A stretch of DNA of 64,000 bases from Magnetospirillum sp. UT-4 (lineage in GTDB: Bacteria > Pseudomonadota > Alphaproteobacteria > Rhodospirillales > Magnetospirillaceae): assembly GCF_902729435.1 (NCBI RefSeq), contig NZ_LR746521.1:149011-213010 (forward strand), in the 5' to 3' direction. The translations under genes were made by a program, and so were the position numbers. Within the stretch, counting starts at the first letter, position 1, and every line of letters begins with the position of its first letter. The notes beneath the pieces were generated by a model, which ran no database searches, was not told the DNA's origin, and saw only the letters and a list, made by a program, of their open reading frames with translations. Below are positions 57,461 through 64,000 of the stretch, one piece after another.

Positions 57461-58366
57461 TCACACCAGCACGATGGACAGGATGCCAATGGGCACCGCC
57501 CACACCAGGAACCAGCGGATGGACTGCTCCACCCGGAACCGCGGATGGACCACGCCCACCAGCACCGAGACCATGTAGATCAGGAAGACCTTCAGGAAGA
57601 ATTCCGGCCAGATGGTGGCGCCGCCGAAGAACAGGTTCATGTAGATGACGATCTTGGCGATGGGGAAGATCGCCCGGTTGGTCTGCATCAGCGCCAGATA
57701 GGACGAGTGGTACTCGGTCGGCGGGCCGATGGGGATCTCCTGCGGCGCCAGCACCACGTCGAAGGGCGGGCGCATCATGGAGCCCAGGAAGGACAGCATG
57801 GCCGCCGCCACCGCCAGCGGGTTGGTGAACAGGGTCCAGTTCTGGAAGCCGCCCTGCTGCGCCGCGACGATCTCGGTGACCGACAGGGTCTGGTACTGCA
57901 GCGCCACCGAGAACACCGCCAGGGCCATGGGCAGCTCGGCCGCGCTCACCTGCTGCAGGCCGCGGGTGATGCCGATGGCGGCGTAAGGGTGGCCGCTTTC
58001 CGCCGCGCCCAAGGCCATACCCAGGGTGCCGAAGAAGATGAAGTACAGCGCCAGGATCAGATCGCCGGCGAAGGACAGGTTCGAGAACATCTCGGAGCCA
58101 TACAGCGACGGCACGAACAGCAGCAGCCCGACGCCGCCCGACAGGCGGAACACCGGCCCCAGGTAGTACATGACGCCGTGGGTGATGGAGCTGCGGATGG
58201 AGTAGTTCTTGATCAGGTCGGCGTAGTTCTGCCAGATCGGAATGCCGCGCCGCCGCCCCACCCGGGCGCCGATCTTGGCGATCAGGGCGTTCTGCAGCAT
58301 GCCGTAATTGACCACGATGAACAGGGTCAGCAGCGCGTAGGGGATCTTCATCCAGTCGAAGTCCAT
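57461..58366 (-). CDS. NuoH-like membrane subunit (MbhM/EchB type)
   Basis: A 301-residue, eight-TM protein of the NuoH family, the membrane anchor that joins the peripheral arm to the antiporter subunits. Seen: ARVGRRRGIPIWQNYADLIKN near the N-terminus, AAELPMALAVFSVAL, and the conserved loop RPPFDVVLAPQEIPIGPPTEY with its acidic residues. Length is closer to MbhM and EchB than to respiratory NuoH. It lies three bases after the fused antiporter gene. Confidence 0.92.
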   Translation of the reverse strand: MDFDWMKIPYALLTLFIVVNYGMLQNALIAKIGARVGRRRGIPIWQNYADLIKNYSIRSSITHGVMYYLGPVFRLSGGVGLLLFVPSLYGSEMFSNLSFAGDLILALYFIFFGTLGMALGAAESGHPYAAIGITRGLQQVSAAELPMALAVFSVALQYQTLSVTEIVAAQQGGFQNWTLFTNPLAVAAAMLSFLGSMMRPPFDVVLAPQEIPIGPPTEYHSSYLALMQTNRAIFPIAKIVIYMNLFFGGATIWPEFFLKVFLIYMVSVLVGVVHPRFRVEQSIRWFLVWAVPIGILSIVLV

Positions 58367-58369
58367 GGC

Positions 58370-61300
58370 CTACATCCCCGTCATGAACAGATGGACCGCC
58401 ACCACGAACACCAGCAGGTGCACGGCGTAGGTCTGGGCGTTGCCGGTATAGAGCCTGCGCGTGAAGTCGGCCCCGGCGTGCAATCCCCCCGAGATCCCGT
58501 TCCAGAAGCCGGTGGCGACCGGCTGCACCAGGAAGCCCAGGGCCTTGCGGTAGGGGGCGAAGAAGTTCCAGGCGAAATGGGTGGTCTCGGGCCGGAAGGG
58601 CCGCTCGGCGGCGAAGACGATGTTGAACTGCTTCACCTTCTGGGCGCGGCGGTTGACGAACACCAGCCACAGGAACAGCGTGGTGAAGATGATCCCGACG
58701 ATGACCATGATCGCCACCGGGTTCCAATAGCCGAAATCGCTGGTGATGGTGAGGCCGTCCCAGCTCAGCCCGCCGGCCGGCAGCAGGCCGCCCAGATGCC
58801 CATCCACCTGCCGCAGCGCCACCCCGGGCACCAGCGCGAAGGCGATCAGCAGCACCACGTAGATCATCTGCGGCACCATCAGCCAGAACGGCGCCTCTTT
58901 GACGCGGCGGTGCTCGTCCTTCAGCTGGCCCAGGAAGATGGTGTGGATCAGCCGGAACAGGTACAGGAACGCGATGGGACCCGAGAAGAAGATCAGGATC
59001 ATCGGCAGCCGGGACTCGGCGGTCAGCAGCGCGTTGTAGAAGATCCAGCGGCCGCCGAAGCCGGACAGCGGCGGCACCCCCGACATGGCGATGATGCCGA
59101 CCAGGACCGAGATGAACGACAGCGGCATCAGGTTGATCAGGCCGCCCATGCGGTACATGTCGCGGGTGCCGGTGCGCTTGGCGACGCCGCCCACCGCCAG
59201 GAACAGCATGGATTTGTAGATGTAGTGGTTGATGACGAACATCAGCGCCATCAACCAGCCCAAATGGTTCATCATGGCCAGGCCGAACAGCGCGTAGCCC
59301 ATCTGTCCGATGGAGGAATAGGCGAGCAGGCGCTTGGCATCCTCCTGGAAGATGGCCATCAGGTTGCCCAGCAGGGCCGAGGCGGCGCCGATCCACAGCA
59401 TGGCCAGGGTGAGGTCGATGCCCCCCAGCTTCTGCCGGCCCATGGCCAGCAGCAGCACCGCCAGGCCGAACAGGCCGGCCTTCAGCAGGATGCCCGACAC
59501 CATGGGCGAGACGTCGGTCTCGGCCTCGGCATGGGCGCCGGGCAGCCAGACATGCAGGCCGATGGAGGCGGTCTTGGTCATGAACCCGATGGCCAGCATC
59601 AGGAACACCCAGGGCGCCACCGGCGCCGCCAGGGTGGCGAGATCGGCCACGGCGAAGCTGGCGGCGCCGTCGGCGGCCACCGCGAAGCCGGCCAGGATCA
59701 GGAAGGCGCCGCCCAGCGAGAAGACGATGTACGACAGCGCGTGCGGCTCGGAATGCCTGCCGCGCAGGATCAGGAAATAGGACCCGACGGTCAGGATCTC
59801 CCACGCCGCGAAGAACGAGAAGGTGTCGGCGGCCAGGATCAGCTGCGCCAGCCCGGCATACATCAGCATGGCCGAGGGATAGAAGCCGATGCGCCGGCCG
59901 TGAGCGTGGTAGCTGGCCAGCAGGGTGACGGCGCCGCCGGCCAGCATGATGACGGCGAAGATCAGCCGCAGCGGGTCGTATTGGCCGAGGGTCAGGGCGA
60001 ACCAGGCGGCCAGGCCGGCGATGGCCAGGGTGTTCTTGACCCAGGCCGGCAGCCAGTCCAGCAGCACGAAAGCCAGCGCGAACAGCAGCGGCAGCCCCAG
60101 CAGCAGGTTGGCCTGGGCCGAGGCATCGCCCCACTGCCAGGCCAGGCCCCAGGCCGCCAGCACCGCCGCCAGCACCGGGATGCCCTTGGACGGCGCGCAG
60201 GCCAGCCCTTCACCCGACGGCTCGCGCTTGAGGGCGAAGCCGAACCAGCGGAACAGGTAGCCGGCCTCGAGCAGGGCGCCGAACAGGATCAGCCCGAGCA
60301 GCACCAGCCGGCCCTCGGCGGCCAGCACCCGCACCAGCTCCCACTTGGCGTAGAAGCCGGGGAAGGGGGGCAGGCCGGCCAGCATCGCCACGAAGGTGGC
60401 GAAGGCGAAGATCAGGGGCGGGCGGGCGCGCAAGGCGGCCCAGGCGGCGAGGCCGCGTTCCGCCACCATGCCCGACAGCCAGAACAGCCCGGCCTTGGCC
60501 ACCGCGTGCGAGGCCAGCAGGCCGAAGGCGACGAAGTGATAATGCTCGCCCAGCACGTCGCGCTGGCCGGCGACGGCCAGCACCAGCCCGATCTGGGCCA
60601 CCGAGGAATAGCCCAGCAGGCGGCGGTCGTTGCCCTGGGGCAGGGCCAGCAGGTTGCCGGCGACGAAGGTGACGATGCCGATGGCGGTGGCCGCCGGCAG
60701 CCAGGCCGGGCCGCCCACCGTCAGCAGCTTGTCGGCGGCATAGAGCGAGGCCGCCCCGGCGGCGGCCGAGATCAGCGCCGAGAAGGCGGGATGGGACGAT
60801 TCATAGACGTCCAGCGCCCAGCCATTGGCGGGGAAGGGCTTCAGCTCGGCGGCGATGGCGATGAACACCAGGAAGAAGGCCAGCGCCGGCTTGGCCGCGG
60901 CGGCGGCGATCCCGTCCAGGTACAGGGTGCCGGTGGCGTGGTAGGTGAAGATGATGCCGATCAGCAGCAGGGCCGAGATCACCTGCGACACCACCAGGTA
61001 CTTGAAGCCGGCGCCCAGGGCGCGGGCATCCGCCGACAGCAGGATCAGCCCGGCGGTGGCGATGGCGGCCAGCTCGAAGAAGACGAACAGGTTGAACAGG
61101 TCCCGGGTCAGCACGATGCCGCAATAGGCCATCACCGCCACCAGCAGCACCGCCATGGCGCGGTGACCGGTCTCGGCCAGGTTGTCCTGCATGTGCAGCG
61201 CCGACAGCAGGCCGGTCAGGGTGATCACCAGGGTCAGCGCCGCCTCGGGCAGGCCCATGCGGAGCGCGATGGCGAAGGGCGGCGGGGTGCCGGCGGTGAA

Positions 61301-61477
61301 CACCTCGACCGCCTCGGCGCCGGCCCAGCCCAGCTGCCACACCCACCAGCCGGCGGCGGCGGCGGCCAGCCCCAGGGTGGCCAGGGTCACCGCGAGGGCC
61401 GCGCGCGGGCAGCGCACCAGGCCGAGCAGGAAGGCGCCGGCCAGCGGCGCCGCGATCAGGACGAGCGGGCTCACCAT
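58370..61477 (-). CDS. Fused double antiporter subunit (two NuoL/M/N-MrpD-like domains)
   Basis: A 1035-residue membrane protein that reads as two antiporter cores in one chain with no frameshift. Domain 1 (about 1-430) has the helix Glu in NLFVFFELAAIATAG at about 135 and the Lys-bearing AAELKPFPANGWALD followed by ESSHPAFSALISA. Domain 2 (about 520-900) has FFAAWEILTVGSYFL with its Glu and MTKTASIGLHVWLPGAHAEA followed by VSPMVSGILLKAG. A long C-terminal extension follows. In P. furiosus MBX/MBS two separate MrpD-like proteins (H and H') occur; here both are joined. It should carry two ion-translocation channels. Its start overlaps the MrpC-like stop by seven bases. Confidence 0.88.
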   Translation of the reverse strand: MVSPLVLIAAPLAGAFLLGLVRCPRAALAVTLATLGLAAAAAGWWVWQLGWAGAEAVEVFTAGTPPPFAIALRMGLPEAALTLVITLTGLLSALHMQDNLAETGHRAMAVLLVAVMAYCGIVLTRDLFNLFVFFELAAIATAGLILLSADARALGAGFKYLVVSQVISALLLIGIIFTYHATGTLYLDGIAAAAAKPALAFFLVFIAIAAELKPFPANGWALDVYESSHPAFSALISAAAGAASLYAADKLLTVGGPAWLPAATAIGIVTFVAGNLLALPQGNDRRLLGYSSVAQIGLVLAVAGQRDVLGEHYHFVAFGLLASHAVAKAGLFWLSGMVAERGLAAWAALRARPPLIFAFATFVAMLAGLPPFPGFYAKWELVRVLAAEGRLVLLGLILFGALLEAGYLFRWFGFALKREPSGEGLACAPSKGIPVLAAVLAAWGLAWQWGDASAQANLLLGLPLLFALAFVLLDWLPAWVKNTLAIAGLAAWFALTLGQYDPLRLIFAVIMLAGGAVTLLASYHAHGRRIGFYPSAMLMYAGLAQLILAADTFSFFAAWEILTVGSYFLILRGRHSEPHALSYIVFSLGGAFLILAGFAVAADGAASFAVADLATLAAPVAPWVFLMLAIGFMTKTASIGLHVWLPGAHAEAETDVSPMVSGILLKAGLFGLAVLLLAMGRQKLGGIDLTLAMLWIGAASALLGNLMAIFQEDAKRLLAYSSIGQMGYALFGLAMMNHLGWLMALMFVINHYIYKSMLFLAVGGVAKRTGTRDMYRMGGLINLMPLSFISVLVGIIAMSGVPPLSGFGGRWIFYNALLTAESRLPMILIFFSGPIAFLYLFRLIHTIFLGQLKDEHRRVKEAPFWLMVPQMIYVVLLIAFALVPGVALRQVDGHLGGLLPAGGLSWDGLTITSDFGYWNPVAIMVIVGIIFTTLFLWLVFVNRRAQKVKQFNIVFAAERPFRPETTHFAWNFFAPYRKALGFLVQPVATGFWNGISGGLHAGADFTRRLYTGNAQTYAVHLLVFVVAVHLFMTGM

Positions 61478-61827
61478 TTGAGCTCCATGAACTTGCCGAT
61501 ATCCAGGCTGCGCCGGGCTTCGTACAGCTTGTAGGCATAGGCCAGCATCAGCGCGGTGATGCCGACGCCGATGACGATGGCGGTCAGCACCAGCGCCTGC
61601 GGCACCGGGTCGATGATGCGCGACGCCGCCTCGGCGGCGGGAACGGCGCCGTCCAGGATGGGGGCGGTGCGCCCGCGCATATGGCCGACCGCCACGATCA
61701 CCACGTTGATGCCGGCATCGGCGACGGTGAAGGCGACGATCATGCGCAGCAGGTTGCGGTTGGTCAGCGCCCCGTAAAGCCCGATCAGGAACAGCAGGAA
61801 GCCGGTGGCCAAGGCGATGTGGGCCAT
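61471..61827 (-). CDS. MrpC/NuoK-like subunit
   Basis: A 118-residue protein with three TM helices of the MnhC/NuoK family: GFLLFLIGLYGALTNRNLLR, FTVADAGINVVIVAVGH, and DPVPQALVLTAIVIGVGITAL, the last with the typical PQALVLTAIVIG signature. It forms part of the ion path between antiporter and membrane anchor. The stop of the MrpB-like gene directly abuts its start. Confidence 0.93.
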   Translation of the reverse strand: MAHIALATGFLLFLIGLYGALTNRNLLRMIVAFTVADAGINVVIVAVGHMRGRTAPILDGAVPAAEAASRIIDPVPQALVLTAIVIGVGITALMLAYAYKLYEARRSLDIGKFMELKW

Positions 61828-62526
61828 CTAAAGCTCCTCCGTCTCGGACAGATTGGCCAGCATGGACGAGAACTCAGCGCCGACCTTGAGGCCGATCAGC
61901 GAATAGATGACCGGGATGGCGCCGGCCGAGGCCAGCTCGCCCAGGGTGCCGATGGGCAGGATGCGGTTGTCGAGGAAGCCGCCGGCATAAACCAGTCCGG
62001 CCACGCCGATGGCCACATAGGCCAGTCCCGACAGCGATTCGACCAGGGCGATGACCCGATGGCCGAGGCGGCGGCCGGGCTCGGCCAGCAGCAGCAGCAG
62101 CACGCCCGAGGCGATCACCGCGCCGCCCTGGAAGCCGCCGCCGGGGGTGAGGTGGCCGTTGACGAAGATGTAGATGCCGAGAAGCATGATCAGCGGCGCC
62201 AGCAGCCGGCTGCCGGTGGTCAGCAGCTCGCCGGCCGGCAGGCGGGGGCGGCCGCCGGTGGTGGCGGTGCGGCCGCGGGCCAGCACCAGCCCGACCACCG
62301 CCGCCGACAGGAACAGCACGGTGACCTCGCCCAGGGTGTCGAGGCCGCGATAGGTCACCACGATGGCGGTGACGATGTTGGCGGCGCCCAGATCGGCGGC
62401 GGTGCGCTCGGCGTAATAGCAGGCGGTGAGGTTCAGCGCCTCGTCGGGGTGGTAGCCCAGCAGCAGCGGCAGCAGCAGCGCCCCGAGGGCGGCGATCAGG
62501 GCCAGGGCGGCGGCGCGCCTAATCAT
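61828..62526 (-). CDS. MbhE/MbhF-like (MrpA C-terminal plus MrpB) fused subunit
   Basis: A 232-residue membrane protein with about six or seven TM helices. The N-terminal third (TAIVVTYRGLDTLGEVTVLF) matches the MbhE/MrpA C-terminal segment. The rest (LLGIYIFVNGHLTPGGGFQGG and ALVESLSGLAYVAIG) matches MrpB/MnhB. In Pyrococcus MBH these are separate genes, so here two are merged. Overlaps by eight bases with the upstream MbhD-like gene suggest translational coupling. Confidence 0.88.
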   Translation of the reverse strand: MIRRAAALALIAALGALLLPLLLGYHPDEALNLTACYYAERTAADLGAANIVTAIVVTYRGLDTLGEVTVLFLSAAVVGLVLARGRTATTGGRPRLPAGELLTTGSRLLAPLIMLLGIYIFVNGHLTPGGGFQGGAVIASGVLLLLLAEPGRRLGHRVIALVESLSGLAYVAIGVAGLVYAGGFLDNRILPIGTLGELASAGAIPVIYSLIGLKVGAEFSSMLANLSETEEL

Positions 62527-62776
62527 GTTCGCCTCCCCGCACGCGGCCGAGGACGAAGAAGAACAGGAAGGTGGTCAGGCCGCTGCCGATGGCCGCCTCG
62601 GTCATCGCCACGTCGGGCGAGGCCAGCACCAGGAACAGCACCGAGGCGAGCAGGCTGACCAGCCCGGCCGCCAGGATGGCGATGGGCAGGCTGCGCCCGA
62701 GAACGGCGACCAGGGCGGCGCCGATCATGGCCGCCGCCAGCAGCACGGTCAGCGCCGGAGTGATCCAGGCCATCAC
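62519..62776 (-). CDS. MbhD-like subunit (DUF4040, MrpA C-terminal segment)
   Basis: An 85-residue protein with three TM helices. LLASVLFLVLASPDVAMTEAAIGSG is the signature shared with MbhD and the C-terminal part of MrpA. It overlaps the MrpG gene by four bases and the next gene by eight. Confidence 0.9.
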   Translation of the reverse strand: MMAWITPALTVLLAAAMIGAALVAVLGRSLPIAILAAGLVSLLASVLFLVLASPDVAMTEAAIGSGLTTFLFFFVLGRVRGGEHD

Positions 62777-63102
62777 GCCTCTCCCTTGTCTTCGGCCAGG
62801 CGGTCGATCGCGGTTTCCGGCGCCTTGGCGGTGCCGATGCGATGGGCGGCGCGGGCCAGCACCTGCGACGACAGCGGGTTGGTGAACAGGACGAACAGCC
62901 CGATGACCGCCAGCTTCAGCGCCCAGTCGGGGCGCAGGCAGGCGATGCCGCCCAGCGACAGCAGGGTGCCCAGGGTGGTGGCCTTGGTGCCGGCCTGGAT
63001 GCGGGTGAACAGATCGGGCATGCGCACCAGCCCGAGGCCGCCCAGCAGCAGGAAGACGGTGCCGGCGAGAAGCAGGAATGCGCCCACCAGGTCGAGCATC
63101 AC
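62773..63102 (-). CDS. MrpG-like subunit
   Basis: A 109-residue protein with three TM helices of the MrpG/MnhG family. LLLGGLGLVRMPDLFTRIQA and KATTLGTLLSLGG are the conserved loop and second helix, followed by LFVLFTNPLSSQVLARAAHR. The C-terminal tail is charged. It overlaps neighbours by four bases at each end. Confidence 0.93.
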   Translation of the reverse strand: MMLDLVGAFLLLAGTVFLLLGGLGLVRMPDLFTRIQAGTKATTLGTLLSLGGIACLRPDWALKLAVIGLFVLFTNPLSSQVLARAAHRIGTAKAPETAIDRLAEDKGEA

Positions 63103-63359
63103 AGCCCCCGTTCCAGGTAGCGGGCCACCACGATCACCCCCAGGAACGACAGCAGCGCGTAGACCACCGCCACGTCCAGGTAGATGCCGCGTCCCTCGGC
63201 CAGGGCGACCAGGGCGATGCCGGTGATGGCGATGATGGTCAGCACGTCGAAGGCGACCACCCGGTCGGCATCCGACGGCCCCTTGAGGAAGCGGAAGAGG
63301 GCCAGCAGGAAGGCCAGGCCGGCAAGGCCGGCGGCGATGGTGACGACAAGCTCAACCAT
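63099..63359 (-). CDS. MrpF-like subunit
   Basis: An 86-residue protein with three TM helices of the MrpF/MnhF family. LFRFLKGPSDADRVVAFDVL is the diagnostic loop (GPSxxDRVxAxD), followed by YLDVAVVYALLSFLGVIVVA. It overlaps the MrpE gene by eight bases and mrpG by four. Confidence 0.93.
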   Translation of the reverse strand: MVELVVTIAAGLAGLAFLLALFRFLKGPSDADRVVAFDVLTIIAITGIALVALAEGRGIYLDVAVVYALLSFLGVIVVARYLERGL

Positions 63360-63855
63360 ACATCGCCTCCAGGTAATGCTCGAACCCGGCGACGATGGCG
63401 GCGGTGGCCGCCTCCACCTCGGGCGATTCGACGCTGACCCAGTGGATGTAGAGCCATTCGCCCTCCATCTCGACGGTCAGGGTGCCGGGGGTCAGGGTGA
63501 TGGAATTGGCCAGCAGGGCCCGCCCGACGCGGCTTTTCAGCCGGGTGCGCACCTTGACGAAGCCGGGATTGAGCGGCAGGGCCGGCGAGGTCACGATGCG
63601 GGCCACCGCCAGATTGGCCTTCACCAGCTCCTTGGCGAAGTAGCCCACATACAGGAAGGCGGCGACGACGGCGCTTGGGGTGGCGCGGAACTCGGCCAGG
63701 AAGGACAGGTTGCCGGCGAAGGCCATGGCGATTACGGCGGCGGCGGCGATGCCGACCAGAACCACGTCCGAGGCGGCGGTGCCGCTCAGCACCAGCCAGA
63801 AGACCAGGAGACTGGCAAACAGCAGGATAACGCCACGCGCACGGTCCATCGCCAT
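63352..63855 (-). CDS. MrpE-like subunit
   Basis: A 167-residue protein with N-terminal TM helices and a cytoplasmic domain, MrpE/MnhE family. LLVFWLVLSGTAASDVVLVG, YVGYFAKELVKANLAVARIV and the conserved SITLTPGTLTVEME are clear. It is the first gene of the 13-gene operon. An ATG two codons downstream (MDRARG) has better spacing to the AGGGGGG ribosome site and may be the real start. Nothing except a possible promoter is seen in the remaining 145 bp of the window. Confidence 0.92.
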   Translation of the reverse strand: MAMDRARGVILLFASLLVFWLVLSGTAASDVVLVGIAAAAVIAMAFAGNLSFLAEFRATPSAVVAAFLYVGYFAKELVKANLAVARIVTSPALPLNPGFVKVRTRLKSRVGRALLANSITLTPGTLTVEMEGEWLYIHWVSVESPEVEAATAAIVAGFEHYLEAMYG

Positions 63856-63894
63856 CCCCCCTGCCCGTTTTCACAGGCATATTCGGCGGAGCGC

Positions 63895-63922
63895 ATATTA
63901 GCTGCTTCTAAATATGGGGCAA
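63895..63922 (-). promoter_or_regulatory. Possible sigma-70 promoter of the Mrp/complex I-like operon
   Basis: Minus strand TTGCCC, a 16-bp spacer, TAATAT, about 40 bp before the mrpE-like start. No sigma-54 or NifA site is visible in 63856-64000. Confidence 0.35.
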
Positions 63923-64000
63923 GCGCAGGAGGTACCGCGGCGAAGCATGTCTGCCCTGCGTCGCCCGCGTCGCGGGTCAGCATTCGGCGGTGGCGATGCA

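Noticed and set aside
55095-58366. Energy-converting [NiFe] hydrogenase (Ech/Mbh/Hyf)
   Set aside because: The C-terminal CxxC of the large subunit is missing and the small subunit lacks a key cluster Cys. No hyp maturation genes are adjacent.
52793-63855. Respiratory complex I (nuo) operon
   Set aside because: NuoE, F, G, J and separate L, M, N are absent, and Mrp E/F/G/C/B-type subunits take their place.
63786-63983. Small minus-strand open frame upstream of the mrpE-like gene
   Set aside because: It overlaps the mrpE-like start in another frame, lacks a ribosome site and has no recognisable domain.

Overview
This 64 kb, GC-rich window looks like the chromosome of a free-living, flagellated, nitrogen-fixing alphaproteobacterium of the Rhodospirillales. 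Gene content, a sigma-54/NifA nif regulon, many chemotaxis receptors and the intergenic repeat families fit a Magnetospirillum-like organism best. The genus is an inference; no magnetosome genes were recognised. No rRNA, tRNA or CRISPR array was seen.

Layout. 0-3 kb: the end of thiG, a small palindromic MITE-like element inserted exactly at overlapping convergent stop codons, a small Cys-rich protein, and an ornithine/lysine decarboxylase behind a long leader with a possible leader peptide. 3-6 kb: a FlgE-type hook protein behind a sigma-54 promoter, facing a soluble globin-like chemoreceptor. 6.6-14.6 kb: gltBD (glutamate synthase) and a Cache-domain chemoreceptor. 14.7-20 kb: an exopolysaccharide-type group (galE, outer-membrane export lipoprotein, asnB), then a SAM hydrolase-type protein and a metallo-beta-lactamase fold protein. 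20-29 kb: repeats, a MotA/MotB-type stator pair, a GGDEF-EAL protein, an exported WD40-caspase protein, a lipoprotein hydrolase and an autotransporter barrel. 29-34.4 kb: an orphan solute-binding protein, a histidine kinase and response regulator, and modBC (molybdate uptake, no modA in view). 34.4-38 kb: a tandemly multiplied intergenic segment carrying copies of the 3' ends of both flanking genes, beside a repetitive coiled-coil protein. 38-42.6 kb: a putative Zn protease, rimO, mobA, a DUF892 protein and fbp.

42.7-51 kb is nif territory in two minus-strand operons: an IscA-type scaffold gene-nifV-nifW, and nifE-nifN-nifX-DUF269-fdxB-nifQ. Each has a -24/-12 promoter and an upstream TGT-N10-ACA NifA site. 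They supply homocitrate, the FeMo-co scaffold, Mo donation, a ferredoxin and nitrogenase protection. nifHDK are not in the window. A G-rich tandem array and a CorA/ZntB transporter lie between the two operons, and an ArsB/NhaD-type permease follows nifE.

52.8-63.9 kb is the most unusual part: one tightly overlapping 13-gene minus-strand operon. It encodes Mrp-type antiporter subunits (E, F, G, D-like, B-like, C, and two antiporter cores fused in one 1035-residue protein). It also encodes complex I/energy-converting-hydrogenase-like subunits (NuoH, B, C and D homologues), a fusion of a 2x[4Fe-4S] ferredoxin to a GltD-like flavoprotein, and a ferritin-like protein. The catalytic subunit keeps only one of the two [NiFe] CxxC motifs, and the NuoB-like subunit lacks one of the tandem cluster cysteines, so this is neither a standard hydrogenase nor complex I. 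The architecture resembles the archaeal MBX/MBS and bacterial 'Ehr' complexes. Its place beside nif genes suggests ion-gradient-coupled electron transfer between NAD(P)H and ferredoxin, which is an inference.
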